A stretch of DNA of 64,000 nucleotides from Crocodylus rhombifer. Taxonomy: Eukaryota; Chordata; Crocodylia; Crocodylidae. The notes under the pieces were generated by a model. That model was not told the DNA's origin, searched no databases, and was given only the letters and a program-made list of their open reading frames with translations. Every line of letters starts with the position of its first letter. Within the stretch, counting starts at the first letter, position 1. This document shows, piece by piece, positions 1 through 11,250 of the stretch. The position numbers and the translations under genes are program-made. The stretch spans positions 1 to 64,000 of the forward strand of contig JAVSML010025156.1 in assembly GCA_038503035.1 (NCBI GenBank), read 5' to 3'.

Positions 1-2239
1 TGACCAGCCAATGCACCGGTTAAAAAAATCTGACATTTTAAAATTTCCGGCAATTAATCAGTCCTGAGCATGCCGGATTTATGAGGTTATACTGTAGTTG
101 ATTTGGGGATACAAGACTGGGTACAGCAAAGTAGGATAGCAGCTACTCATAACAGTTCCTGGTTTGGGCCTTCCAATATTCAAATATTATTCTTAGAAGG
201 ACAGGAACTATGATATTCCTGAAGTCATGATGTGTCACCACTCCTAAGGGAGATCTCCTGAGCAGTGGGTTGACTGTCCTTGATGAACGATTAGTTCTTG
301 TTTCATGTGTTTATTCTTCAGAAGAAGCTTCCTTCAGGACCAGTGGAATTCAAAGCCTACAGAATTGCAGATAATCAACTACATAAACAATAGTATCATT
401 GAATTGGAGACAATGCCCAGACCTTGATTAATCATGTGAGTAAAGGTATTGATATAGTTGAGAGCTTACAGGTCTGGGCTCTAAAACAGAAAGTGAAGGT
501 TGCCATCTAGTAGCAGTTGTAGGTGCAACGTATAGAAGGACAATGGGGAACCCATAGAAATACAGCAGGCATTTCCTTATGTTCATAATAAAGAGAGGGG
601 AAGTTTGTCACTTATTGTAAACCAGGGTAGCTTCTTTGGTTCTTGGAGCTATACTGATTTGTCCCATTGGGAATTGTCCCTAGGATTTTAGTTAAAGAAC
701 AAATTATTGGAAAAGGGTACATACACAATCTTAACTGAAACATTATTATGGTTAATGTACTGAAGAAATATTGTCACCCTTATGTAAAACTTGCCCTTAG
801 ATAAGCGGCAAAAGAATCCACAGCAGAGATCCTTGCTCTTATGTCATTATACATGGAGGGATTTGTTCCACTACATTTGCCTCTAAATGATCTGCATAAT
901 CATCAATCCTCGTGTGTCCATATTTAAGTATCTTTTCCTCAATAGATACGTAAACCCATGATTTAGCAAGAAAAACATGCAAGCGTTTGTCAGGGGGACC
1001 AAATGTGTTCTTTGTTTATTTTAACTACTAAATTGAATTTTCTAAAGATTTAACAGAGCAAAGCAGCACCTGCTAGTCTAATATTTCATTCATATTAGTC
1101 ATACTGAGCAGGGACCTTACTAAATGACTGAGTCACAATGTGCTTGCATTCAACACACTAAATGCAGCGGGTTTTCTTTATGTTTTTCTACAAGAGAGTG
1201 TTCTAGTAATCATTAGCTCATTAGGTTTGGATTGGTTTTCAATAAGCCCTTTGATACAAGGTGTGATTGATCAATGAAAGAAGAACGTTGATCTGAGTGC
1301 ACATCTGCTATTAATGTTTGTTTTTGTTCTGGGTGGAAAGGTTTGTACTTTTTGCTACGGTTTAAATTGACCTTTCAGAATGCCTATGTAAGAGGGTTTG
1401 GCCTGGGGCAAAGATTTCTTAAACAGTCATTTTTAAGAGTTAGGGGAGAGGAAATACACTTGAGAGCATTTTCTTTTTCTTTAAAAAAACAGGTGGGAAT
1501 TATGTGCAGAAGAATATTGCTAATGCAACAGTACTTAGTCTTGTACTTAAGACAATATAGAGGGATTCAAGAGATCTGAGAGCTGTTCTGGTTCTGCACT
1601 AGTTTTCTGCATCTGTTAGGGTATAGCTACACAAACAAGTTATTGTGGGGTAAACTAAAGCATGAATTGCAAGCAAGTGAGGCTATTTGGAGGCCTAATG
1701 AGATTAAAGTGGTGGAGACTGAGGAGGCTGAAGCCCTAAAAGAAGGCAATGAAGTTATAGTAACATCTGTGAGGCTTGGGGTGTGGTATAGGGGAGGAAA
1801 AGGAGCTCCACAATTTGCCTTTAAGGCAAAAAGGACCTATCAGGCTTGACCGATGGGTTGAGGCCAGGAAGACCCACTGGGATTAGGGATTATTCTAAGG
1901 CCTATCAGAAGCCTCCCTGAATCAACCTATAATATTAAGAGCAAGGCTTGGTGGGTGAGTAATCTAGGGAGGGTGACATTAGAGTTGGAGCCAGACAGGA
2001 GCAGCAAAGCCACTAGGGGGTGTCACGGCTGCCCCTGTGTCAATGAGTGTGTCACACCTCCACTTATTAAAGTGGCTGAAGTTGCCACGGCCTGTGCAGC
2101 AACTTCAAAACCTTCCGACCTACAGGTGACTGCTTCTCAAGACAATATTTGTTAGCAAGCTTAACACTTCAGCAGGGTCCTCACTGCTCTGCAGCAACAA
2201 ACTTAGACTGATCACTAGATTTTGTATTTCCTATGATAG
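1..2239. other. No gene recognised
   Basis: AT-rich unique-looking sequence. Frames at 1643-1849 and 1955-2155 are short, resemble nothing I know and lack promoter or splice context. The stretch near 1617 (TTAGGGTATAGCTACAC) resembles the end of a DNA transposon, but no matching second end was found. Confidence 0.5.
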
Positions 2240-2885
2240 CTGCAGGTCTGCTGGAATTGGCAGATGATGATATTGCATGGGTAAGGAGAATTTTTTGTTT
2301 TTACTTCTTTTCATAATCTCTAAGATTTCTCCTCCCCATTTTCTTCTTCTTGATGTTCTTCTACTGTTGTGATTACAAACCTTTCCTCCACAGCTGTCAG
2401 AGGTTTCCATCAGTTCTTCAACTACAAGTTTGGTGAAGTTGGGAATTTGTTACGCCTCACAGTGACTGAACCAGATGAACTCAGCCAGATTTCTTTGGCA
2501 GGTGAACTTATTACATTACCAGTGCACTTCTAGGCTGACCCAAAACAATGTCATGCCCTGAGCTGCAGAGTGGGTTTTATACTGAACAGATGGATTGAAA
2601 GAAAAGTTTTGTGATACTTTTTTGGGTTTTACTGCTCTGGGTAGGTGTTCAGAATGAGATACATTTGTGTTGAGTGTACTGTTGTCCTGTTAGGTTTTTT
2701 TTTTTTTTTGGTAGAACCTGGCCACTCATTTTCAGATGAATGGTCTGTTAAGTGCTGTCTGACAGGATAAGCATCATACCTGATTTTATACAGGCTATTG
2801 CATATAATGGATTTTCAATTATTTTTTTAATACTTTGTACCATACCGTTATGTAGCAATAAAGTCACCTCCTATTAAACCTAATG
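2240..2885 (+). other. Candidate last two exons and 3' UTR of an unknown gene
   Basis: A 41-bp block (2240-2280) lies between an AG and a good donor, GTAAGG, at 2281. A 112-bp GT-AG gap follows, with a pyrimidine-rich tract ending CCACAG at 2393. The next block keeps two frames open. Read in phase from the 41-bp block it gives 23 codons to a TGA. Another frame gives about 46 codons to a TAG near 2532. About 330 bp downstream, AATAAA at 2857-2862 is followed by a GT-rich stretch, as in vertebrate poly(A) sites. I recognise no protein family in either frame, and no further upstream exon is visible in the window. This could be a real gene end or chance. Confidence 0.2.
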
Positions 2886-2944
2886 TGCTTGTCTGAGTAA
2901 GCAGTGGGGTGCCTCAGAATGATGAAATATTAATCCATCTTCTT

Positions 2945-3490
2945 TTTTTTAAGTACTGGAGTTTTATTGGGTGCCGACTTCCTCAATGATCAAAAGGTTC
3001 AAACACACAATAAGAAAGATAACATTTCTTCCTATGGTGCATCAAAGATAAAATTTATTCCTCTGAACTCCTTGTTACTCACAGCTGGCATTAGACATGA
3101 TAAGAAATTAAAACCATCTCCTACAATAAATAAATTATACTCAGTTGTACAAAGCTAATTTCTCATGCCAACTCAACAGGTCAATTATGTAGCAGCATTA
3201 GAGGGTTTTAGTTTACAATCACTCTTTTCCCGAGTATACATACTTGCATCCACACAGAACAAATGGGATCTACAATAGATTTAATGCTCTTCTTGGTATA
3301 TATAGTAGATCTAATGCCATTAAACAACTCTTTCCAGCATCCCTTGCCATAAGTATCCCTGACTCCCCTCCTGAGGTTCAGTATAGCTAAGCACTGCTTT
3401 GTGCAGGATTTGATGTGTAGGTTTGACTCATATAGTGAGGGAGAAAAGAGGCGGCCATATAAGCTATCTGAGTGCTCCCCAGTCACCAAA
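2945..3490 (-). other. Possible retrocopy or 3' UTR on the minus strand
   Basis: Read on the minus strand, the block ends with AATAAA (complement of 2962-2967), 12 further bases and then a run of eight A. This is the layout of a polyadenylated transcript copied into DNA. A 93-codon frame (3489 to 3208) lies upstream. It matches no family I know and is not convincingly coding. A genuine gene end is the alternative, although the genomic A-run favours a retrocopy. Confidence 0.2.
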
Positions 3491-3623
3491 AACTATTTTA
3501 GCCAGTGACACAAGTTGGCACTCAAAAGGACATGCCAAATCACATAGCATTCCCAATACGGATGGTCCTTGCAGCCAGAAATTCCTTTGATTGGCTACAC
3601 TTGGATATGTAAGTAGCATTTAA

Positions 3624-4146
3624 GGGTGCAGACAGAGGTGACAATTTTAGCTTGATCTGGCTGCAGAATGAGGGTTCAGATCAAGACGTTTCAAAACAGA
3701 GCATCCTCTGTAACTTGTGTCTGCGCTGCCTCCCAGCCTATTGCTGTTTTCAGAATGGGAGGGCAGAAAGGGAGTGGGGGGAGTTCAGTCTGGGGCGTTT
3801 TCAGCCCCTGCTCGAGTGTAGGATGGGTGTATTGGAGCTTCCCCCATGGTGGAGGGGCTCCAATTAACCCCCCCCACCCTCTAACGCTGGCTGGGAAACC
3901 CCTAAAATGAGCTCCCTCTGCTCCCTTTCCCCCCTCCCAGTCTGAAAACAGGGGCAGGCTGGGAGGAAGGAGGGGCTGTTGCTAGGGGTACTCAGCTGTA
4001 GGCTTGCAACCAGCAGCTAGATTCCCCTCCCCCTGGAATCAACAGTGAAGTGATTGGTAGACCCAGACCCGGGGATTGTTGCGACTCAGATTGCTTTCTG
4101 CAAAATGCTCTCAGTTACAGCAGGGATCTGCACTTCAGTCTGCACC
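3624..4146. mobile_element. Small inverted-repeat element, possibly piggyBac-type MITE
   Basis: The ends form an imperfect inverted repeat: GGGTGCAGACAGAGGTG on the left against CACTTCAGTCTGCACC on the right. The left flank is TTAA and the right flank GTAA, which would fit a decayed piggyBac TTAA duplication. The interior is GC-rich with no coding capacity; frames at 3652-3910 are incidental. Superfamily is uncertain. Confidence 0.4.
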
Positions 4147-4184
4147 GTAAGACTCCTCAAGGTAGAACAGGATTTGGTCCCTAT

Positions 4185-4388
4185 GGCCATGTACAGATAT
4201 TATACTTTTACCAGTATAGGTGATCGGAGATCAGTCTATACCTGTAACAGAACAGAAGTTCGGCGCACGCAGACTTGTTTAAAAATGGTGGAACCTGATC
4301 TAAGATTTGCGCCCCCTCCCCACAAAAGGCGAACGTGTGCGTTCTGATCTAAACTACTCTGCTTACACAAACCCATGTCATTTAGGCC
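4185..4388 (-). mobile_element. Family A MITE, short copy
   Basis: It starts with GGCCATGTACAGATAT, close to the reverse-orientation end at 37973. It contains the ACCTGTAACAGAACAGAAGT block seen in the larger copies, and its far part matches the beginning of the 52419 copy in reverse. The right end is degraded and no target duplication is clear. Confidence 0.5.
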
Positions 4389-6650
4389 CTGCATCGAAAA
4401 AGCTTTGAAACAAAACACCTGGCGCAATTTCTCACAGACCTAGTATTTTATAGGAGGTACCCCACCATGAGTAGCCCCACCACATTGCCAACCAGGCCCT
4501 TGGATGCAGTTTACCATCATACCCAGGACCAAATTTATACCAGTATATTTCATATTCTTAAATTCAGTATCACTCAGTTGCTAAAGGCATCACTCAGTCT
4601 TGCAAAATGCTGAGCACTGTAGTCCTCACATGTGTTTTTACTTGAAACATCAGCAATCTCAGACACAGTAATGGGTCCACACAAGTACTTTGCTGGATTG
4701 GATCTCTGCAGTTTCAAGCTTTTGATATCCTAAATTAGAATGATTATCCACTGGCATTGTAATTTGGTGGTTGGGATATCTGGAAAAATATATCTTTCCA
4801 GTTTAAAGTTTTGGACTTAGTTAACAGCAGTTCATCAAGCTTTAAAGAGAGAGCTGCTATTTTTAGTTATGCTCTTTCCCATTTTTTTTTTTTCATTTCC
4901 CTCGCTTAGTAGAAAGGAGGTGATCTTTGTACCCTGAATTATTTCTGCTTCATGGAGAAAGTCTTGCAGAAGGAAAGAAATGAAACATAAATTTCAAAAG
5001 CTATCTTGGTCTTGGAATGCGGCCTTTTGCTTGTGGTGCCTCCTGGCACCTTGGGTCCTGATTCAAAGCTGGATGTTTGCCCAGGTTTGTACAAAATGCA
5101 AATAAAGCACAACTCGCACCCAGTGTTACAAGTTAAATAAATAAATAAACAAACCAAAAGAACCCTCAAGGCAAACTAGAATAAAGTTCAGTTTTTAATT
5201 ACTATGGAGTTAATGAAGACAGTGAAGCAAAGAGTCTGTTTCGAAAGTGTTACAGAAAATGCAATAAACATGAGCTTCTGAATTATCAGCTGACAGCAAG
5301 AAGATACAAATGTCCTGAAGTCCTTGAAAGCACAAACGCAGTAGTTTGTGTATTTTATTCCTGCGTGTACAGTCCAATCCAATCTCCATAGAAATGAAAT
5401 TCTAGCTAGGCATCAGCGACGTACTGTATTATAATCCAAATCTGAGAGAGTGGTTCATGGCACATGTTAAATGAGAAATCAAACTGCTCCCTTGAGAACG
5501 GTTTGACTGAAACATTGGGAGCAGTCTGCTGTGGAATTGCAGAAGGCTGAAAGATCCTTGTTCCTGAAGATGGTACTGATGGATGTTGAAAGATGGTTCA
5601 ACTCAAATAGGCAGAGAAGGTTGTTTCTAAACGGCAGCTGCTGCTATCTTCATAGGTAAGCACACTAAGACATAGCAGCAGCAAAAAGGGAGTGAAGGAA
5701 GAAAGAAAGATCCATCCAAAACGATTTATTTACAGATAATGGGAATAATTTATTTTCTTCATAGTCTGTTTAAATTTTCTTCAAACCTGAGTCTCCCCAC
5801 TCCCTCTTGCCAAGGTCTGGATTACAATATACTTAGAGGCAGCTCTGCCTCCTAGATGAGAATCTCATTTCTATGGAAATTAAAACAAGATCTTCTATCC
5901 AGGATTAAAGCAGAAATACATCTTTGTTTCAAAGGCTGCTACAGGAAATTGTCCTCATTCAAAGACATATTTCAGACCTTTTATGTTAATTACATTTTAG
6001 GTGGATGACACTGTGAAAATGAATTGTATTTTGCAAACCTATTGCTGTAATACATTTGCTTCACTATCAGAATTTGCTGTCTGGTAATTAAAATTGATTC
6101 CCTTTCTACCTTCTCGGTCTGCTTGTATCTTAACTGTATTCTTTGGGGTCAATTTTCTTCTTCTGCCAATTACTTGGAATCAACACAGCTATGGTACCTT
6201 AGCTATCTAATGCTTTCACCCAGATTTTTAAGTTATTTAACGAATGGTTCATTTTAATTATGGCATGAGGCTGGCGGTGAACCAAGGTTGTTTTCCCCAT
6301 GTTGTGCAGCAGGAACTGAGTGAAAGCAGCTATGGGACACAGTTTGCAGCTGAAATAAAATCATTTAGGATAGCAAAGCCTAGAAAGGAAGGTTGTAATG
6401 AAAAGTCAGCAGTGAATGGAATTTGGTGAGCAGAATACACCACAGCTGGTTTAAATTCCTCACTAACACATGCAAGAAAGGCAAATGGGAAAATAAGCTG
6501 AAGTATTCAAATGCACCAATACAATTTCAATTAATAATAATCTCTCAGGGGAAAAATATCTGGGTATCACTGTAGGCAGTTCAGTAATGACTTTTCCTGA
6601 GCTGGTGATTAAGAAACAAACAAAATATTAGGAGGAAAATAACCAACGGC
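4389..6650. other. No gene recognised
   Basis: Ordinary AT-rich sequence with a short AATA run near 5137-5153. Short frames on both strands have no support. Confidence 0.5.
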
Positions 6651-6800
6651 ATAGAAAATAATACTGAATAATAGAAAATAAGACTGGAAGGGCACTAGAG
6701 AGGTCATCTAGTCCACCCTCCTCCTTCACAACAGGATCATCTATATAGGCTATCCCAGACGATGCTTATCTAATTGTTAAACCTCCAGTACTGGAAGTTC
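6651..6800 (-). mobile_element. CR1 LINE 3' fragment
   Basis: The stretch reading ATAGAAAATAAGACTGGAAG, followed by a GAGGTCATCTAGTCC block, is the reverse complement of the well-known CR1 3' end of birds, turtles and crocodilians. It is short, truncated at its 5' side and non-coding. Confidence 0.65.
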
Positions 6801-7468
6801 CTCAGCTTTCTTGGGGGATCTGTTCTGGTGCTTCTGCCTTAACTTTGCAGGACCGATGTATGTGAGCAAATAGTCTGGCCCAAAGGAAACGGGTCGTCTT
6901 CCTCGGGCTGGATCGAGGGAGAGATGGGTTGCCTTCCCCCTGCACTGGTTCCTTTAAAAGGCAGTAAGATTGCTCCAGCAGTGAAAGAGATTCCTATAAA
7001 AAACCACTAGGTGAGAATGCCAGACGCACTGAAGTCTGGATTCAGCTCTGAATCCCAGATTTCCGTCTCTCCCCTACATTACTAGTTCAATGCAGTCTAA
7101 CTGGCAAAACCATCAGATTTCACTGCCCTTGAGGATTCCCCTCCCACCTTGGCCTCATGACACAGAGACCTAGATGAGGAATCTAAATAGCTTCTGAATT
7201 TTGGAAATTACACTGGTGAAAATGAGAGGACAATTGGGTCTCAGGTTAGTTCAGTTACTTTGAAAGATTACAGAGTCACGCTGGATATAGAAATAAGGAA
7301 ACAGACTGGAGATTGAAATACGGGGCAATGTTTTTCAGAAAGAATGCCCTGAATACTGCCTACAAAAAATGTACAAAAAGCTCACCTTAGTTTGTAGAAC
7401 GCAGAGGAAATGGGACACATGGGGAGGTCTTTCTGGATGGACAGGATGGAGGCTGTTGGCATGTGTGG
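6801..7468. other. No gene recognised
   Basis: Mixed sequence with a slightly GC-richer patch near 6890-6960. No transposon ends or coding signal are visible. Confidence 0.45.
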
Positions 7469-7658
7469 TAGGGTTGCCAACCCTCCCAGATTGCCGATTC
7501 CGGTAGACTCCCAGCCATCGATCTCCCGGTGACTATTGAAAGCAATCCGGGACATTAATATTGTGAATGGGTTGAACAGTACAATTAATGACATTACATC
7601 ATGTTGGGGAAAAAGAAATCTCATCTCCCAGAATAGCTTAGCCAGAAGTGGCAACCCT
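7469..7658. mobile_element. Short MITE with TAGGGTTGCC ends
   Basis: It begins TAGGGTTGCCAACCCTCC and ends GGCAACCCT, an inverted repeat about 190 bp apart. The interior has the CCCAG...ACTCCCAG style of a MITE common in turtle and crocodilian DNA. The flanks ATGTGTGG and TTGTGCAGG may be a decayed 8-bp duplication, which would suggest hAT. Confidence 0.55.
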
Positions 7659-8832
7659 TGTGCAGGTGAGGAGAAAAGGCTTTCATTTTCTAACTGGACT
7701 AGAAATCAGACTTCAAGGGAAGGGGCTAATTATGAAGTCAGGAAGTGTGAGGGGAATCAGTGCCGCAGAGTGGTGCTGTCATAATGGTGAAGGCAATGTT
7801 ATAACTGTATTTCACACAACATTCAACATGTGAGTAATAACAGAAGATACCTCCTGTCCTAAAAATGTGGTTTTCACCCCTTTTCCCATTACCCTAGACA
7901 GAGAGAAAATTATGTAGCAGTTTATGAAGAGATCTTTCAGGACAAGCTAAAAAAATCCAGGTTCAGCTCTATAAATCTATCTGGATATGAGAACCAACAG
8001 GTTTACCGGCCTCTGTAACGGGCTTAAACTTCAAAAGAAGACCTGAATTTAAGATCTTAACATTGACAAAAGGAAATAAAAAGTGGTTTGTTTTTCTTTT
8101 TAGTAACCTTCAGAACTCCAAAGCAAAGAGGAGGTTTTTCTTTCTGGTTTTTTTAGCTCAAAGACAGCAAGGAAAGTAACCTCCAATCTATAACTCTCCA
8201 ATATTGCATCTTGTTTATTTGAACTGGTTGTTACTGGATAGTATTTCCTAGTACTAGATGATGGTGTGAATGCTTCTATACTGATAATCTTGCATTCAGT
8301 TACATTTGGATAGCTGTTGGTTCTTTTTTTTTTTTTTTGTGGTGCCTCAGGTATTTAATACAATGCAAGGCTTAAGCATGGCAGGTATTGGATACTTTCC
8401 CTATTTTACCAAATACTACAAGCTAGAGAAGGCATGGGCACCACTTCTATGATTTTGACAAATGAAAACACATGGGAGGTGAAAAAATCCACTCTCCCTA
8501 CCCCGATATGGTATCTGACTATGAATCAGATCAGGCCAGCCCCCACAAGGTACTTGACTTTAATGGGAATTGAGGACTCTCCGCACTTTTTAAGAAGCGT
8601 GTGGAAGTTTGCAGAAGCAAACCTTTATCAGCAGACTCCAAACTAACCTCCAGGGAAAGGAGGTTTCCAATCTCATTGTAACCTTAAAAATTATAATCTT
8701 CTCCTTTAGTGAGGGAGATAGAGTAAAGTCATGGCAAATTAACTCTGAGTAGAGAACTATTTACAAGAAAGAGCTTCAGAGTTTAAAGGCTTGAATATCT
8801 GAGGTTTGGAGCATAACATTGTTACTGGGGAC
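7659..8832. other. No gene recognised
   Basis: Unique-looking AT-rich sequence with a T-run near 8326-8338. Small frames at 7536-7833 and 8434-8646 have no recognisable product. Confidence 0.5.
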
Positions 8833-9332
8833 CAGGGCTGTGCGAAACGGCAGCGTTCTGTTTCGACGTGTTGTTGGAACAGTGTTCTGCTTCAAACTTT
8901 GTTTCAATTCAAAACAGCTGTTCCCTTCTGTTTCGTCAAAACAGTTTTGCCGTTTGGCCACTGTTTCGACGTTTTGCCCATAGGCTATAATGGGGAAAGT
9001 CGAAACACCCTTTCATTTTGAATTTTGTTTCGATTCAAAATGCACATAGACTATAGTGGGCAAGGTTGAAACATACTATAACTCTGTCATTTCTGGCTTG
9101 ATTTGGATGAAACTTTCATGAATGGTAGCCCCTTCATGAAAGCCTGCCACGTTTCAAGGAGATAGGTGCAGGGGTTTGGGGAAAACTGCACCTCAAGATG
9201 CGGACAAGCAAAAATCATGACGTGGATGACACTGTGTGTTAAGGCGCAGCAGGGTGAAAGCTGCAGGAATGCTAGCCCCTCCTGAGGCCACAGCCTGCCA
9301 GATGTTGAGGAGATCGGTGCAGGGCTTCTGGG
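8833..9332 (+). mobile_element. hAT-like MITE, left part (family B-like end)
   Basis: It starts CAGGGCTGTGCGAAAC, the family B terminus, followed by repeated TTTCGA/TTCAAAA motifs. From about 9137 it runs into a unit of about 165 bp (features include 'AGGAGATNGGTGCAGGG' and 'GACAAGCAAAA') that recurs at 10175-10430 beyond the CR1 insertion. No matching right end with the flank duplication CTGGGGAC was found, so the copy is broken. Confidence 0.5.
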
Positions 9333-10165
9333 ATCATAGAATCAATGAGTCGGAAGGGACCTAGACAGATCATCGAGTCTGACCCCCTGCCATGGGCAGG
9401 AAGGAGCACTGGGGGTGGCAGGGGTCATAAGACCCCAGCCAGGTGCCTGTCCAGTCTCCTCTTGAAGATTTCCAGGGAAGGTGAGAGCACCACCTCTCTG
9501 GGGAGCTTAATCCAGGCTCTGGCCACCCTTACAAGGAAGTAGTTCTTCCTAATATCTAACCTAAACCTCTCCTCCCTCAGCTTGTGGCCATTGTTCCTGG
9601 TGACTCCAAGGGAGGCCCTGGTGAACAGACTTTCCTCGAGTCCCTGCTGCTGGCCCCTGATAAGGTTGTAGGCAGCCACAAGATCCCCCCTCAGTCTCCT
9701 CTTGCGGAGACTGAAGAGATTCAGGTCCCTCAGCCTCTCCTCATAGGGCTGGCCACAGAGGCCCCCAACCATACAAGTGGCCTCCTCTGGACCCTCTCCA
9801 GGTTCTCCACGTCCCTCTTGAAGTGCGGCGCCCAGAACTGGACACAGCACTCCAGCTGCGGCCTGACCAGTGCCGCATAGAGGGGCAGCAAGACCTCTCT
9901 GGACCTGTTAGTTGATGCCCCTGTTGATGCAGGGCAGGGTGTGGCTGGCTCTGCCTATTGCTTCGTCGCATTAGCGACTCATATTCATCCTGGAGTCAAT
10001 CCTGACTCCAAGATCCCTCTCTGTCTCTGTGCTGCTGAGAGGGTCAGCCCCTAACCTATAACCATAATGCTGGTTCCCTCTCCCTAGGTGCAGCACCCTA
10101 CACTTGTCCTTGTTGAACCGCATCCTGTTCAGATCCACCCACTTCTCTAACCTACCCAGGTCTGC
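9333..10165 (-). mobile_element. 5'-truncated CR1 LINE
   Basis: On the minus strand this is the last 830 bp or so of a CR1 retrotransposon. It holds the C-terminal part of ORF2 and the 3' tail, whose end reads CATAGAATCAATGAGTCGG on the plus strand. It lies inside the family B-like element, because the 165-bp unit resumes on its far side. The 5' truncation is typical of target-primed insertion. Confidence 0.85.
9425..9971 (-). pseudogene. CR1 ORF2 C-terminal remnant
   Basis: An intact frame of 141 codons runs from 9850 to 9425. It carries the conserved CR1 ORF2 C-terminus: [51 protein letters not shown] and SLEIFKRRLD. The sequence continues upstream to about 9971 in another frame, so at least one frameshift separates it from the preceding reverse-transcriptase segment. 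The endonuclease and catalytic RT domains are absent. It encodes no working protein. Family assignment is firm; the exact CR1 subfamily is not determined. Confidence 0.85.
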
Positions 10166-10430
10166 CTGGATATGGGTCCTGCACCTCTAGCTGCTGACAG
10201 GCAAAACTCATGTCATGGGTGCTTGTGGGACTGTGTCTGTCTTGGGGCACAGGGGGTGAAAACTGCAGGCCTGCTAGGCCCTGTTGTGGCCGTGAAGCCT
10301 GCCAGCTCTTAAGGAGATGGTGCAGGAGGGTTCTGGGGCCCTGCACCCCTAGCTGCTGACAGGCAAAACTCGTGATATGGGTACTTGTGCAACTGCTGCC
10401 TCTCATCAGGCAGCAGGAGTGAAGATCCCC
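10166..10430 (+). repeat. Tandem units of about 165 bp, continued
   Basis: Two units start with near-identical blocks, CTGCACCTCTAGCTGCTGAC near 10178 and CTGCACCCCTAGCTGCTGAC near 10344. Each is followed by a GGCAAAACTC block. A diverged unit precedes the CR1 at about 9180-9330. This appears to be the internal repeat array of the broken family B-like element. Confidence 0.55.
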
Positions 10431-10435
10431 CATCA

Positions 10436-10668
10436 CTTGCCATCACAGACCTGGGGATAATAATTGACCACAGTATGAACACGAGCTGGCAGTGTGATGC
10501 TGTAGCCAGCAGGCCAACAATACCCTGGCATGCATCAATTGATGCATCTCAAGCGAAACCATTACAAAGAAGTGATTCTACTTAGCTCTACTCGGCATTG
10601 GTGAGACCGCAGCTGGAGTACTGCCCCATTTTGTCTACACACACCCTAAAGCATCTCCTGAGGACGCT
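10436..10668 (+). pseudogene. CR1-like ORF2 fragment
   Basis: Frame 10443-10585 reads DLGIIIDHSMNTSWQCDAVA, the segment that follows the RT domain in CR1 ORF2. After a frameshift, LYSA and then LVRPQLEYC follow (about 10585-10630), another signature of the family. The piece is on the plus strand, opposite to the neighbouring CR1 at 9333-10165, so it is a separate fragment. Its right edge joins the family B element at about 10668. It is non-functional. Confidence 0.6.
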
Positions 10669-11250
10669 GCAAGGCTGGGGTGGATGGAGCATCCCACAGG
10701 AGTGTGGCGGAGCCCCCCGCATGCTCAGGAGCAAATCTGGAAGTGGACCAGAAGTACTTACAGTCCACTTCTGGGTCTGCTGGGGAGTGTGTGGGGGCCT
10801 CCTCCCACACCCCCTGGCTCAGCGATCAGCCACAGGGGGACCCTGGGTGCCCTCCCAGACCCAGAAAGCACCAGTCGCCAAGCTAAGGGGGTATGGGGGG
10901 TGGGGAAGGGGCAGCCAGCATGCTCCCCAGCGGTCCCAGAAGTGAACCGGAAGTGCTTCTGGTCCACTTCTGGGTCTGCTGCCAAGAGCACTGGGGAGCC
11001 CCCCGTGCTTGTGTGGGATGCTCCATCCACACCAGCATCACAGTGTTGATGAGACGCCTGGTACCTTGAGGTATATAGAAAAAACAGTTAAAGTTTCATC
11101 TATATCCAGATCTCCAAATCAATTCAGAGGGTTCTGATTCCATCTGGAGTGATTAAAGTGTCTCCTGATTCGATTCAGAGATTAGGCCACTGAATCGGGC
11201 CGAATCTCTGCCAAATCGAATCAGCGACTGAAGCTTTGCACATAGCCCTA
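10669..11250 (+). mobile_element. Family B hAT MITE, right part
   Basis: Same interior and right end as the complete copy at 59892-60680, ending TGCACATAGCCCTA. The left 200 bp or so is missing at the junction with the CR1 fragment. The interior is an imperfect foldback: GGATGGAGCATCCCAC near 10682 pairs with GTGGGATGCTCCATCC near 11015. Frames on both strands here (up to 121 codons) are products of GC-rich repeat sequence. Confidence 0.65.

Noticed and set aside
10166..10430. CRISPR-like array
   Set aside because: The units are about 165 bp, only two to three in number, and belong to a eukaryotic transposon; spacing and size do not fit CRISPR.
8833..11250. Single complete hAT element from the left end at 8833 to the right end at 11250
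   Set aside because: The flanks CTGGGGAC and ATGCCCAA do not match, and the interior changes identity at the CR1 pieces, so these are parts of different elements.
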